This document shows, in pieces, positions 1 through 6,381 of a DNA stretch of 6,506 bases. Every line of letters starts with the position of its first letter. The first letter of the stretch is position 1. Origin of the DNA: Campylobacteraceae bacterium (GTDB lineage Bacteria; Campylobacterota; Campylobacteria; Campylobacterales; Sulfurovaceae); assembly GCA_026985495.1 (NCBI GenBank), contig JALSQJ010000253.1:1-6506 (forward strand), in the 5' to 3' direction. The notes below the pieces were generated by a model that searched no databases, was not told the origin of the DNA, and was given only the letters and a program-made list of their open reading frames with translations. The position numbers and the translations under genes are program-made.

Positions 1-617
1 TCATGTCCACCAGGGCGAATACATGATTTACAAAATGCTCCTGCTTTGGTATAGTCTGTAATCTGTTCAACTGTAGTAAGGTCATTGAGTCTAATAACCT
101 CTTTTAGGGTACTTAAGCTTACTCTTGCACACTCACAAACTATTACTTCCTCTTCAAAACTCTCCATATCAACATTCATATATTGAGCTGCTGCTTTTTT
201 TATAACATCATACGCCATAACAGAACAGTGCATCTTTTGAGGTGGAACAGATGGAGTTTCAGGAGTATCCCTCATCGCCATCTCTACATCAATATTAGTG
301 ATTTTTACAGCCTCTTGTACAGTTTTACCTTTACATAGCTCTGCCATAGTGTCAGAACTAGCAATTGCTGTTCCACAACCAAAACTTTTAAACTTTGACT
401 CTTTAATAATATCTGTTTTTGGGTCAACTGCCCAGTATAGACGAACAGCATCTCCACAACTCTCTGCACCGAAGTCAGCAACAATAAGTTTTGCACCCAT
501 TGCTTCTGCCTCCTCCTCTTTAATATCACCCATATTTTTAGGATTATTCATTAACTCGGTTACTTTTTCGCTGTACTCATCCCAGATGGTACCACCTACT
601 AAACTATCTATTCCCAT
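1..617 (-). CDS. nifU: NifU-type Fe-S cluster scaffold protein, 3' end beyond the window
   Basis: Scaffold on which [2Fe-2S]/[4Fe-4S] clusters are built in the cytoplasm from sulfur supplied by NifS, then passed to apoproteins. The first 205 codons are visible. Residues 1 to about 150 form an IscU-like domain with the three cluster cysteines C54 (in CGD, with the conserved Asp D56), C81 (GCGTA) and C131 (preceded by H130). Residues about 158-205 form a BFD-like [2Fe-2S] domain with C161-E-C163 and C196-K-S-C199. This is the layout of full NifU, so a C-terminal Nfu domain with CxxC is expected outside the window (family length about 320 residues). The ATG at 617 is preceded by AAAGGA. The gene lies 25 nt after nifS on the same strand, so co-transcription is likely. 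In Campylobacterota this pair is the housekeeping Fe-S machinery, not a nitrogen-fixation marker. Confidence 0.95.
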   Translation of the reverse strand, partial: MGIDSLVGGTIWDEYSEKVTELMNNPKNMGDIKEEEAEAMGAKLIVADFGAESCGDAVRLYWAVDPKTDIIKESKFKSFGCGTAIASSDTMAELCKGKTVQEAVKITNIDVEMAMRDTPETPSVPPQKMHCSVMAYDVIKKAAAQYMNVDMESFEEEVIVCECARVSLSTLKEVIRLNDLTTVEQITDYTKAGAFCKSCIRPGGH

Positions 618-642
618 ATTTTTTCCTTTATAATTCTATTTA

Positions 643-1842
<1,200 letters not shown>

Positions 1843-1870
1843 CTAATTCCTTTGAGCGTAGCTCATGATT

Positions 1871-1899
1871 TTAAATCGGACAAATTTAGTCCTAATTAA
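1871..1899. promoter_or_regulatory. Candidate operator dyad upstream of nifS
   Basis: Imperfect inverted repeat centred on 1885: GGAC (1878-1881), seven AT bases, GTCC (1889-1892), with TTAA/TTAA outer arms; 11 of 14 opposing positions pair. It stands out because the surroundings are almost pure AT, and it lies 29-57 nt upstream of the nifS start. Inference: a binding site for a dimeric regulator, perhaps an Rrf2/IscR-like Fe-S sensor. No such regulator gene is visible here, and the family assignment is a guess from context. Confidence 0.4.
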
Positions 1900-1903
1900 C
1901 TTT

Positions 1904-1946
1904 TTCATACTACATCATAAAACCTTAAAGAAGCATGAAGTATGAA
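1904..1946. repeat. Long imperfect hairpin in the nifS leader region
   Basis: TTCATACTACAT at 1904-1915 pairs with ATGAAGTATGAA at 1935-1946: 12 positions, one mismatch, 19-nt loop. Read on the plus strand it is followed by seven T (1948-1954), like an intrinsic terminator, but no plus-strand gene precedes it. Read on the minus strand it would sit at the very 5' end of the nifS mRNA if the promoter at 1957-1985 is used. It could be a 5' stabilising stem, a binding-site dyad, or the terminator of an unseen antisense RNA. Confidence 0.4.
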
Positions 1947-1956
1947 ATTTTTTTGG

Positions 1957-1985
1957 ATTATACTCCTTTGATGGTTAAGATTGAA
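1957..1985 (-). promoter_or_regulatory. Candidate nifS promoter
   Basis: On the minus strand, TTCAAT (1985-1980), a 17-nt spacer and a perfect TATAAT (1962-1957). The -35 is weak, as is usual in Campylobacterota. Predicted start near 1950, giving a leader of about 108 nt that would contain the hairpin and the GGAC dyad. An alternative TAAAAT at 1873-1868 next to the dyad cannot be excluded. Confidence 0.4.
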
Positions 1986-2145
1986 TTGAAAAGCTTATTT
2001 TTATTATTTTCATATTTTAAAACAGATTATATTAATTGAAAATATTAAATATTTTTTATACATCAGAAAAGAACAAAAGTGAAAATCTTTTACACATTAT
2101 AAAAATAAAAGAAGAAAAATTATATATTTTCTTAAGAAAAAAAAG

Positions 2146-2173
2146 TATAATAAATATATTAACTAAAGGAGGG
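2146..2173 (+). promoter_or_regulatory. -10 element and strong RBS of the TPR gene
   Basis: A perfect TATAAT at 2146-2151 lies in A/T-rich sequence without a clear -35. It is followed by AAGGAGG (2166-2172), 8 nt before the ATG at 2181. If this -10 is used the leader is only about 25 nt. The rest of the 1843-2180 gap is AT-rich and shows no further gene. Confidence 0.45.
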
Positions 2174-2180
2174 TATATTT

Positions 2181-2978
2181 ATGAAACAACAATTTTTTAA
2201 TACAAATTTGTTAATAAATAGTAGCAATTCTACATCGGATAATGTTGTTGAGTTATTTAAACAACCCTCTATTGAAGAGTATAATAGTTTAGCTCTACTG
2301 TATAAAGATAAAAACTTAAATAATAAAGTTATAGATACATATAAGAAATCATTACAATTAATAGTAGAAACTTATGGTGAAGAGCATATAAAAACAGTGA
2401 ATGCTTACTTAAAATTAGCCGAAGCATATATAGAAGAGAATGAGAGTGATAAAGCTCTTATGTTGTATAAAAATATTTTAGAGATAAATAAAAAGTTATA
2501 CTCTTTTAAATCTGTTGAAAATGCTGTAGTTTTTAGTGCATTGGCAAATATATATTTTGAAAATAATCAATTGGAAGAGGCATTAGATTATTATCTAAAA
2601 GCTTTAGAGCTAAGAAAAGAGCTATTGGGTGACTTTCATCCTTTAACAGCTAAAAGTTATCATGAGTTAGGGTTTTTCTATGCAGCATCAGAAGAGTTTG
2701 AACTAGCACTACCACTTTTTGAAAAATCTTTAGAGGTGAGAGTTGAACTCTATAGAGGAACACATCCTCAAACTGCAATAAGCTATAATAGTTTAGCTCT
2801 TTGCTGTTATAATCTTTTTGATTATGAGAGAGCCTATAGGTATATGAGAGAGGCAGTTAGAATTAAGAAGATGATTCTGCCAACAGATGATGAAAGCTTA
2901 TTGACTTGCCAAGCTAATTTAAAGGAGATTAAAAAGCATCTTCCTAAAAGTAACTTTATTAAAAGACTCTTTAGGTAA
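2181..2978 (+). CDS. TPR-repeat protein (kinesin-light-chain-like 42-residue repeats)
   Basis: 265 residues, almost entirely helical TPR units with the long 42-residue period of the TPR_10/TPR_12 class. Units start at roughly residues 34, 75, 117, 159 and 201. Repeat signatures visible include LALLYKDK, LAEAYIEE, LANIYFENNQLEEALDYY, ELGFFYAASEEFELALPLF and LALCCYNLFDYERAYRY, with the connecting HPLTAKSY and HPQTAISY. Such repeats bind partner proteins; no catalytic domain, signal peptide or membrane segment is seen, so it is probably cytoplasmic. The N-terminal 30 residues are Asn/Ser-rich and likely unstructured; the C-terminus is basic (KSNFIKRLFR). It stands alone, divergent from nifS, with its own promoter-like sequence and a very strong Shine-Dalgarno. 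The partner and role cannot be inferred from neighbours. Confidence 0.85.
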   Translation: MKQQFFNTNLLINSSNSTSDNVVELFKQPSIEEYNSLALLYKDKNLNNKVIDTYKKSLQLIVETYGEEHIKTVNAYLKLAEAYIEENESDKALMLYKNILEINKKLYSFKSVENAVVFSALANIYFENNQLEEALDYYLKALELRKELLGDFHPLTAKSYHELGFFYAASEEFELALPLFEKSLEVRVELYRGTHPQTAISYNSLALCCYNLFDYERAYRYMREAVRIKKMILPTDDESLLTCQANLKEIKKHLPKSNFIKRLFR

Positions 2979-3001
2979 ATCCGATGAGACTCATAACATC
3001 C

Positions 3002-3030
3002 GAGAGTCTAACTTTAACTGTGTAAACCCA
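3002..3030 (-). repeat. Putative terminal inverted repeat of the IS256-type remnant
   Basis: The plus strand reads GAGAGTCTAACTTTAACTGT followed by GTAAACCC. The AACTGTGTAAAC core resembles the TGTGTAAA stretch found in the ends of IS256-family elements. It sits 16 nt beyond the transposase stop, where the right end of such an element belongs. No matching left end was found between 3241 and 3540. The outer boundary is approximate. Confidence 0.55.
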
Positions 3031-3045
3031 CCTCTTATTAGTAAA

Positions 3046-3275
3046 TTAGTTCGTATATTTTGACATAATGTCGCTGAAAAATATACAAAGTTGAGGATAA
3101 ATTTCACTCCAATTTTTGATACTGGCTCTATTACATTTTTCTTGTTGCTCCTGTGTAGCAAGATAGATGACCTTAAAAGCAGATGCCTCAGTTGGAAATG
3201 AGCCTTTAGATTTGGTCTTCCTTCTGATGGTTGCATTAAACTATCACTCAAAGAACCCATAACCTCAAAAAACAT
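3046..3275 (-). pseudogene. IS256/mutator-type transposase, C-terminal remnant
   Basis: Reading the minus strand from 3240 to the TAA at 3046-3048 gives 64 codons typical of the extreme C-terminus of IS256-family DDE transposases: FNATIRRKTKSKGSFPTE, then FKVIYLATQ, then IKNWSEIYPQLCIFFSDIM. Family members have a similar IRKxTKTKGAFP ... YLA ... WxxILxQLAI pattern. An in-frame TAG lies directly upstream of F; restoring one T in the GTTT run near 3238-3240 would join the segment to the preceding frame (GSLSDS, from about 3275), as expected for a single-base deletion. Everything further upstream, including the catalytic DDE core of this roughly 400-residue protein, is gone. A longer open frame covering the same bases (2991-3275, minus) is a shadow. 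The element is dead and could move only if supplied in trans and if both ends existed. Confidence 0.8.
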
Positions 3276-3357
3276 AAAAATTAAATTAACCTATAGAAGA
3301 AACCATCATTAAATAAGCCTAAAATAAACGAAGAATAGATAAATTAGGTATTAGAAC

Positions 3358-3441
3358 TCAAAAAACTAATCAACTCATCACAAATAAAAGCTTCTCTATC
3401 TGTTAATAGAGAGATGTGGGCAATGAAATTTTCATAATAAA
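3358..3441 (-). other. Possible vestige of a coding sequence (27 codons)
   Basis: Between two stops on the minus strand lies a 27-residue reading, FYYENFIAHIS then LLTDREAFICDELISF and TGA. Its composition looks protein-like and it ends at a natural stop, but there is no start codon or ribosome-binding site. It overlaps a 7-bp stem-loop (TCTCTAT 3393-3399 / ATAGAGA 3406-3412). It may be the tail of a gene lost when the neighbouring IS arrived, or chance. I do not recognise a family. The rest of 3276-3539 is AT-rich with no gene. Confidence 0.25.
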
Positions 3442-3494
3442 ATTAAATATTTAAAAAATATAATTTAAATTAGTTAAAATATATTTTTAATTGT

Positions 3495-3531
3495 TATAAT
3501 ATAGACAAGAAAACTATAATAAAAAGAGAGG
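3495..3531 (+). promoter_or_regulatory. Promoter region and RBS of the CAP-domain gene
   Basis: Two perfect TATAAT hexamers occur at 3495-3500 and 3515-3520 with no convincing -35. GAGAGG (3526-3531) lies 8 nt before the ATG at 3540. The upstream -10 would give a leader of about 35 nt; the downstream one would leave about 13 nt. Confidence 0.4.
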
Positions 3532-3539
3532 TAATAGTA

Positions 3540-4769
3540 ATGAAACAAAAAATAGATACTTTTATTATGGGGATACTCACTCTATTCTCTATATACCTAT
3601 ATCATCTTTCTGCTTCACCTATATCTCCAACAATAGAGATAAAAAAAACTCCTCTTATTCAAGTTGTAACTGAAGAGAAGAAAGCACTAAATTATCTAAA
3701 TGAGTTACGACAAGGAGCTGGTCTTGTTCCTTTTAAGAGTCAAAAAGAGTTAAAATTAGCAGCAAAAAGTCATGCAGACTACTTAACAAATCACCTAACC
3801 TATGGACACCGAGAAGAGGCAAAATATAGTGACTTTACAGGCGAGTATGGTTCTTCAAGAGTTATGCATTATGGTTATTCTGCACCACAAGTTATAGAGA
3901 ATGTTTCAGTCAACAATAAAAACTATAAAGAGTCTATCGATGGTCTATTCTCAGCTATCTACCACCGTATGGCTTTTTTAGATTTTCGTGTAAATACCAT
4001 TGGTATTGGAGTGAGTCAAAACCTTCAACATCAAGAGCATACAGCTTTTGTTTATGACATGAGTTCAGATGCACTAGAGAAACTATATAGAAGCAAAAAG
4101 AAGATTACCAATAAAAATTTAGATAAAGCTTTAAACTGCAATAAGCAAAACAGTTCAATTATTCTATTTCCATTTAATCAACAAAAAAATGTGCCACCAG
4201 CTTTTTTTAATGAGCTACCAGACCCACTCCCTACCTATGATGTGAGTGGTTACCCAATAAGTATCTCTTTTAATCCACAAGTTTATAAAAATGTTAAACT
4301 ATTAAGCTTTAAAATCTTTGAATCAGATAGTAATGAAATTACAGATACCATTCAATATGACTTTAAAAGTGACCCAAACCAACGATTAGAGAAGTTTGAT
4401 TTTGTTCTATTTCCACTCAAAAGATTAAAATGGAATCACCACTATGTTGTTAAAACTCTTGCCAATGTTGACAATAGACTTTTAGAGAAAAGATGGGAGT
4501 TCTATACTCAAAAATTTAATTTACCATTTCATAGGGTTACAAATCAAAATGAAGAGTTCAATATAAGAGAGAGAGAGTCACACATCTTCTATTTCCCTCC
4601 TATATCAAAAAATGACCTGTTAAAGGATATTAGCTACCCATCAAATTTTGATATTGAATTTATTGATAAAAACACCATTAAACTAACTGCTATAGAGGCT
4701 ATAGATAAATTACAAAAACTTACTATAGGAGATCACTCTATTGTTGTAAAAGTAGTGGCTTTAAAATAA
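3540..4769 (+). CDS. Exported CAP/SCP-domain protein with C-terminal Ig-like region
   Basis: 409 residues. MKQK then a hydrophobic stretch at about 8-25, ending LSA-SP, is a signal peptide or single N-terminal anchor, so the rest is probably periplasmic or surface-exposed. Residues about 46-176 form a CAP domain (SCP/YkwD type): ALNYLNELRQGAGL, LKLAAKSHADYL with H78, YGHRE, the VIENVS segment with E120, then SAIYHRMAFLDFR with H142 and IGIGVS. H78, E120 and H142 fit three of the four classic CAP cavity residues. Residues about 207-325 (PFNQQKNVPPAF, NELPDPLP, GYPISISFNP) look like the beta-rich Ig-like module that follows CAP domains in several bacterial proteins; 330-409 may be a second one. 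Bacterial CAP proteins are mostly uncharacterised, so no substrate can be named. It stands alone, and its last 32 bp overlap the convergent membrane-protein gene. Confidence 0.82.
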   Translation: MKQKIDTFIMGILTLFSIYLYHLSASPISPTIEIKKTPLIQVVTEEKKALNYLNELRQGAGLVPFKSQKELKLAAKSHADYLTNHLTYGHREEAKYSDFTGEYGSSRVMHYGYSAPQVIENVSVNNKNYKESIDGLFSAIYHRMAFLDFRVNTIGIGVSQNLQHQEHTAFVYDMSSDALEKLYRSKKKITNKNLDKALNCNKQNSSIILFPFNQQKNVPPAFFNELPDPLPTYDVSGYPISISFNPQVYKNVKLLSFKIFESDSNEITDTIQYDFKSDPNQRLEKFDFVLFPLKRLKWNHHYVVKTLANVDNRLLEKRWEFYTQKFNLPFHRVTNQNEEFNIRERESHIFYFPPISKNDLLKDISYPSNFDIEFIDKNTIKLTAIEAIDKLQKLTIGDHSIVVKVVALK

Positions 4770-5250
4770 AAGAGACAGATAAAACGATTAAAATAATCGC
4801 ACCTAAAATAAAAAAGATATGCTCTTTAGGATTGGACTCTATATAAAAAATCTCCATAGATTTATCGTTTGATAGAAAATATATAGGCAGAATAAAAAGT
4901 AATGCCCAAACTAAATTACTTAAAAATGCTTCTGTAGCAGTAAACATATCAGGAGATTCAAAATAGAAGAGAATATAAGTTCCATCTATTAAGAAGTTTG
5001 ATAATAGAGGAAAGAGTGCTAAGAAATATAGAGTAATCAACGTTAATCCTCGTGCAATTTTACAACGTAATAAGATTCCTACTATTGTAAAAAGTCCAGT
5101 AATTGCTACTAATGTTTTTAAAAGTATTGAAATTCTATGATCTTCTAAAAACTCTATAAAAATAGCTCCTAGTGTTAATGCCAATAGCCAAATAATAAGG
5201 ACTGTTAATTTTTTTTTAAAAGTACTTTCTTTAGAATATAGTGTTAGCAT
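4738..5250 (-). CDS. Five-helix integral membrane protein of unknown function
   Basis: 170 residues, very hydrophobic, with probable membrane helices at about 14-33, 41-61, 66-88, 109-126 and 143-165. Short charged loops separate them (EDHR, RCKIAR, SNDKSMEIFYIESNPKEH). The N-terminus MLTLYSKESTFKKK is basic. I recognise no family, and there is no catalytic or transport motif. AAGG lies 8 nt before the ATG at 5250, supporting this start. The TAG stop falls inside the 3' end of the CAP-domain gene, a 32-bp tail-to-tail overlap. A run of nine A in the coding strand (plus-strand T run 5209-5217) covers codons 12-14 and could be prone to slippage. The gene is divergent from the globin gene across a 158-bp AT-rich gap. 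Confidence 0.75.
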   Translation of the reverse strand: MLTLYSKESTFKKKLTVLIIWLLALTLGAIFIEFLEDHRISILLKTLVAITGLFTIVGILLRCKIARGLTLITLYFLALFPLLSNFLIDGTYILFYFESPDMFTATEAFLSNLVWALLFILPIYFLSNDKSMEIFYIESNPKEHIFFILGAIILIVLSVSFILKPLLLQQ

Positions 5251-5339
5251 TTATGTTACCTTGTTTTTAAATATTACATTATATCCTAAGATATATAATT
5301 ATTTAATAATAAAATATTATCATTTTTTTTTATTAAGGT

Positions 5340-5376
5340 TAAGTATTTTTTAATGCTATCTTGTTATAAATACTTA
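5340..5376. promoter_or_regulatory. Perfect 9-bp inverted repeat upstream of the globin gene
   Basis: TAAGTATTT (5340-5348) and AAATACTTA (5368-5376) are exact reverse complements 19 bp apart, with a TATAAA-like sequence at 5365-5370. They lie 33 to 69 nt upstream of the globin ATG, which AAAGG (5397-5401) precedes. This could be an operator for an NO- or oxygen-responsive regulator. It does not fit the TTAAC-N4-GTTAA site of the Campylobacter NssR regulator, and AT-rich sequence produces such repeats by chance. Confidence 0.3.
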
Positions 5377-5408
5377 CACATAATTATACAAAAGATAAAG
5401 GCTCAACA

Positions 5409-5849
5409 ATGAACTATTCAATAACTGCACATAATGCCAATTTTATTCCACCTGTACAAAAACCAAATCCTGCATTTTTAAAAGAGATTGGAGAACAAGG
5501 TATTCGTGACCTATTAAGAAGACTCTACATCTGCCTTGATACTAGTCCCATACGTTCCATTTTTCCTCCAGAAGATACCCAAGGTATGATGGAAGCTTCT
5601 CAAATTTCTGCTGACTTTTTTATCCAAATTTGTGGAGGTCCTGACTACTTTAACCAAAATAGAGGTATGCCACAAATGCGTGGACGACATGCACCATTTG
5701 CCATTACAGCAGAAGCACGGCTACACTGGTTAACCTGTTTTGAAGAGGCGTTAAAACCATTAGAAGGGAACATAAGTGAAGATAATCTACAAAGTTTTTG
5801 GAACTATATCAATATTTTTTCAATCATGATGATAAATACTCAAGGATAA
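5409..5849 (+). CDS. Truncated haemoglobin, group II type
   Basis: A 146-residue cytoplasmic haem protein of the 2-on-2 globin family, members of which bind O2 and NO and often act in NO or peroxide detoxification. Visible landmarks: Y40 at the expected B10 position in LYICLDTSPIRSIFP; F52 as probable CD1; YFNQNRGMPQMRGRHAPFAI with H94 as the proximal (F8) haem ligand; and W107 in LHWL at G8, a group II hallmark. The RHxPF motif and W(G8) separate it from the group III globin Ctb of Campylobacter jejuni. It carries about 20 extra N-terminal residues before the first helix, which may help shape the haem pocket or be disordered. It is a single gene, divergent from the membrane protein. The function (NO dioxygenase versus O2/redox role) cannot be settled from sequence. 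Confidence 0.88.
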   Translation: MNYSITAHNANFIPPVQKPNPAFLKEIGEQGIRDLLRRLYICLDTSPIRSIFPPEDTQGMMEASQISADFFIQICGGPDYFNQNRGMPQMRGRHAPFAITAEARLHWLTCFEEALKPLEGNISEDNLQSFWNYINIFSIMMINTQG

Positions 5850-5858
5850 TTTTTAGAA

Positions 5859-5978
5859 GCTTAGTCCTAACATAGAGTTTTAAAAGGAGGAAGAATATAA
5901 TGAATTTAGGGAGGTTCATTGAAATTTTAAAGTTTGTAAATTTTACTAACTTATCTATCATTCTATGTTAGGCTTAGT
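5859..5978. mobile_element. MITE-like element with terminal inverted repeats and flanking direct repeats
   Basis: CCTAACATAGA (5866-5876) and TCTATGTTAGG (5962-5972) are perfect 11-bp inverted repeats. Immediately outside, GCTTAGT occurs as a direct repeat at 5859-5865 and 5972-5978, sharing one G with the right repeat. This is the expected geometry of a 106-bp non-autonomous insertion (5866-5971) with a 7-bp target-site duplication. It starts 16 bp after the globin stop. The inside holds a short ORF with a strong ribosome-binding site. The ends do not resemble the IS256-type end at 3002-3030, so a different transposase is implied. I cannot assign a family. Confidence 0.5.
5900..5971 (+). CDS. 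Mini-ORF (23 codons) inside the MITE-like element
   Basis: ATG at 5900 is preceded by AAGGAGG (5884-5890) at 9-nt spacing, one of the two best Shine-Dalgarno sequences in the window. The peptide begins MNLGRFIEILKFVNFTN and ends SIILC, and its TAG stop lies in the right terminal repeat. Either it is the fused first and last codons of a transposase left after internal deletion, or a real small hydrophobic peptide, or non-coding. A TATAAT at 5896-5901 overlaps the start. No family recognised. Confidence 0.3.
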   Translation: MNLGRFIEILKFVNFTNLSIILC

Positions 5979-5998
5979 GAATTATAGTATCATTACGT

Positions 5999-6178
5999 TT
6001 ACTCTATGTGTAGCAATATTATAACTAGGAAAAATTCAAACTCATGCTTTTTCAAAAAGAGATTAATGTAACCATTATATTCATCTTTAATACCTTTTTC
6101 ATTTTTAGAATCAGCTTGTTTTCAGTCATCACTATCATTATTTAATTCTTTTTGAAAGTTTTCAAATACTTTTTTCAT
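5999..6178 (-). pseudogene. Small gene interrupted by one in-frame TGA
   Basis: The minus strand has AGGGAAGAAG directly before the ATG at 6178, then MKKVFENFQKELNNDSDD, a TGA (6124-6122), and continues in frame for 40 more codons (KQADSKNEKGIKDEYNGYIN, then LFLKKHEFEFFL) to TAA at 5999-6001. The part after the TGA is charged and protein-like, so the TGA probably replaced a sense codon (TGG Trp is one step away). That would make a 59-residue protein, not obviously related to any family I know. The last dozen hydrophobic residues may be out of the original frame. Alternatives: an 18-residue peptide, or chance. It sits between the MITE-like element and the TetR gene, in a degraded patch. Confidence 0.4.
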
Positions 6179-6318
6179 CTTCTTCCCTATTTAAACACAA
6201 CTTTAATATATCTTTAAAAAGTATATCACAGTATAGTATAAAATACAATCAAAATTTCTAACTCTAGTATGTTCTCTCATCTATTTTTTTACTAAATTTT
6301 AATTTACTATAATAAATA

Positions 6319-6347
6319 TTGACAATTTAAGCTATTTTTACTATACT
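6319..6347 (+). promoter_or_regulatory. Near-consensus sigma-70 promoter of the TetR-type gene
   Basis: TTGACA (6319-6324), exactly 17 nt, TATACT (6342-6347). Predicted start near 6354, giving a leader of about 28 nt. This is the only promoter in the window with a full consensus -35. The 12-bp palindrome TTAAATATTTAA (6351-6362) straddles the predicted start and could be an autoregulatory operator, although it is AT-only. Confidence 0.6.
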
Positions 6348-6381
6348 TAGTTAAATATTTAAATAATAGGAGTTATTTTTT

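Noticed and set aside
298..633. Plus-strand open frame of 111 codons over the nifU region
   Set aside because: It is the complement shadow of nifU, whose minus frame is open across the whole interval and carries the IscU and BFD cysteine motifs.
1971..2039. Short plus-strand ORF of 22 codons (MVKIELKS...)
   Set aside because: No ribosome-binding site, low-complexity AT-driven composition, and it overlaps the nifS promoter.
2039..2055. Palindrome AAAATATT-A-AATATTTT followed by further T
   Set aside because: Purely A/T in an A/T-only stretch; such palindromes are expected by chance and there is no gene end nearby.
2987..3009. AGACTC/GAGTCT stem just after the TPR gene as its terminator
   Set aside because: The loop is 11 nt and no T run follows; the right arm lies in the putative IS end, so the repeat is more likely incidental to that junction.
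2991..3275. Minus-strand open frame of 94 codons, a possible hypothetical protein
   Set aside because: The neighbouring frame encodes a recognisable IS256-type transposase tail; only the first dozen codons of this frame may belong to it through a frameshift.
4785..4799. Perfect 6-bp stem CGATTA/TAATCG with AAA loop, followed by T4 on the minus strand
   Set aside because: It resembles a terminator for the minus strand but lies inside the last part of the membrane-protein coding sequence, and the plus strand lacks a T run; probably incidental.
5306..5331. ATAATA/TATTAT hairpin followed by nine T, terminator-like on the plus strand
   Set aside because: The stem is A/T-only and too weak, and no plus-strand gene ends upstream; the convergent geometry does not call for a terminator there.
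5409..5849. Assignment of the globin to the Campylobacter Ctb (group III) type
   Set aside because: The RHxPF proximal region and the surrounding RGMPQMRGRH motif fit group II, not group III.
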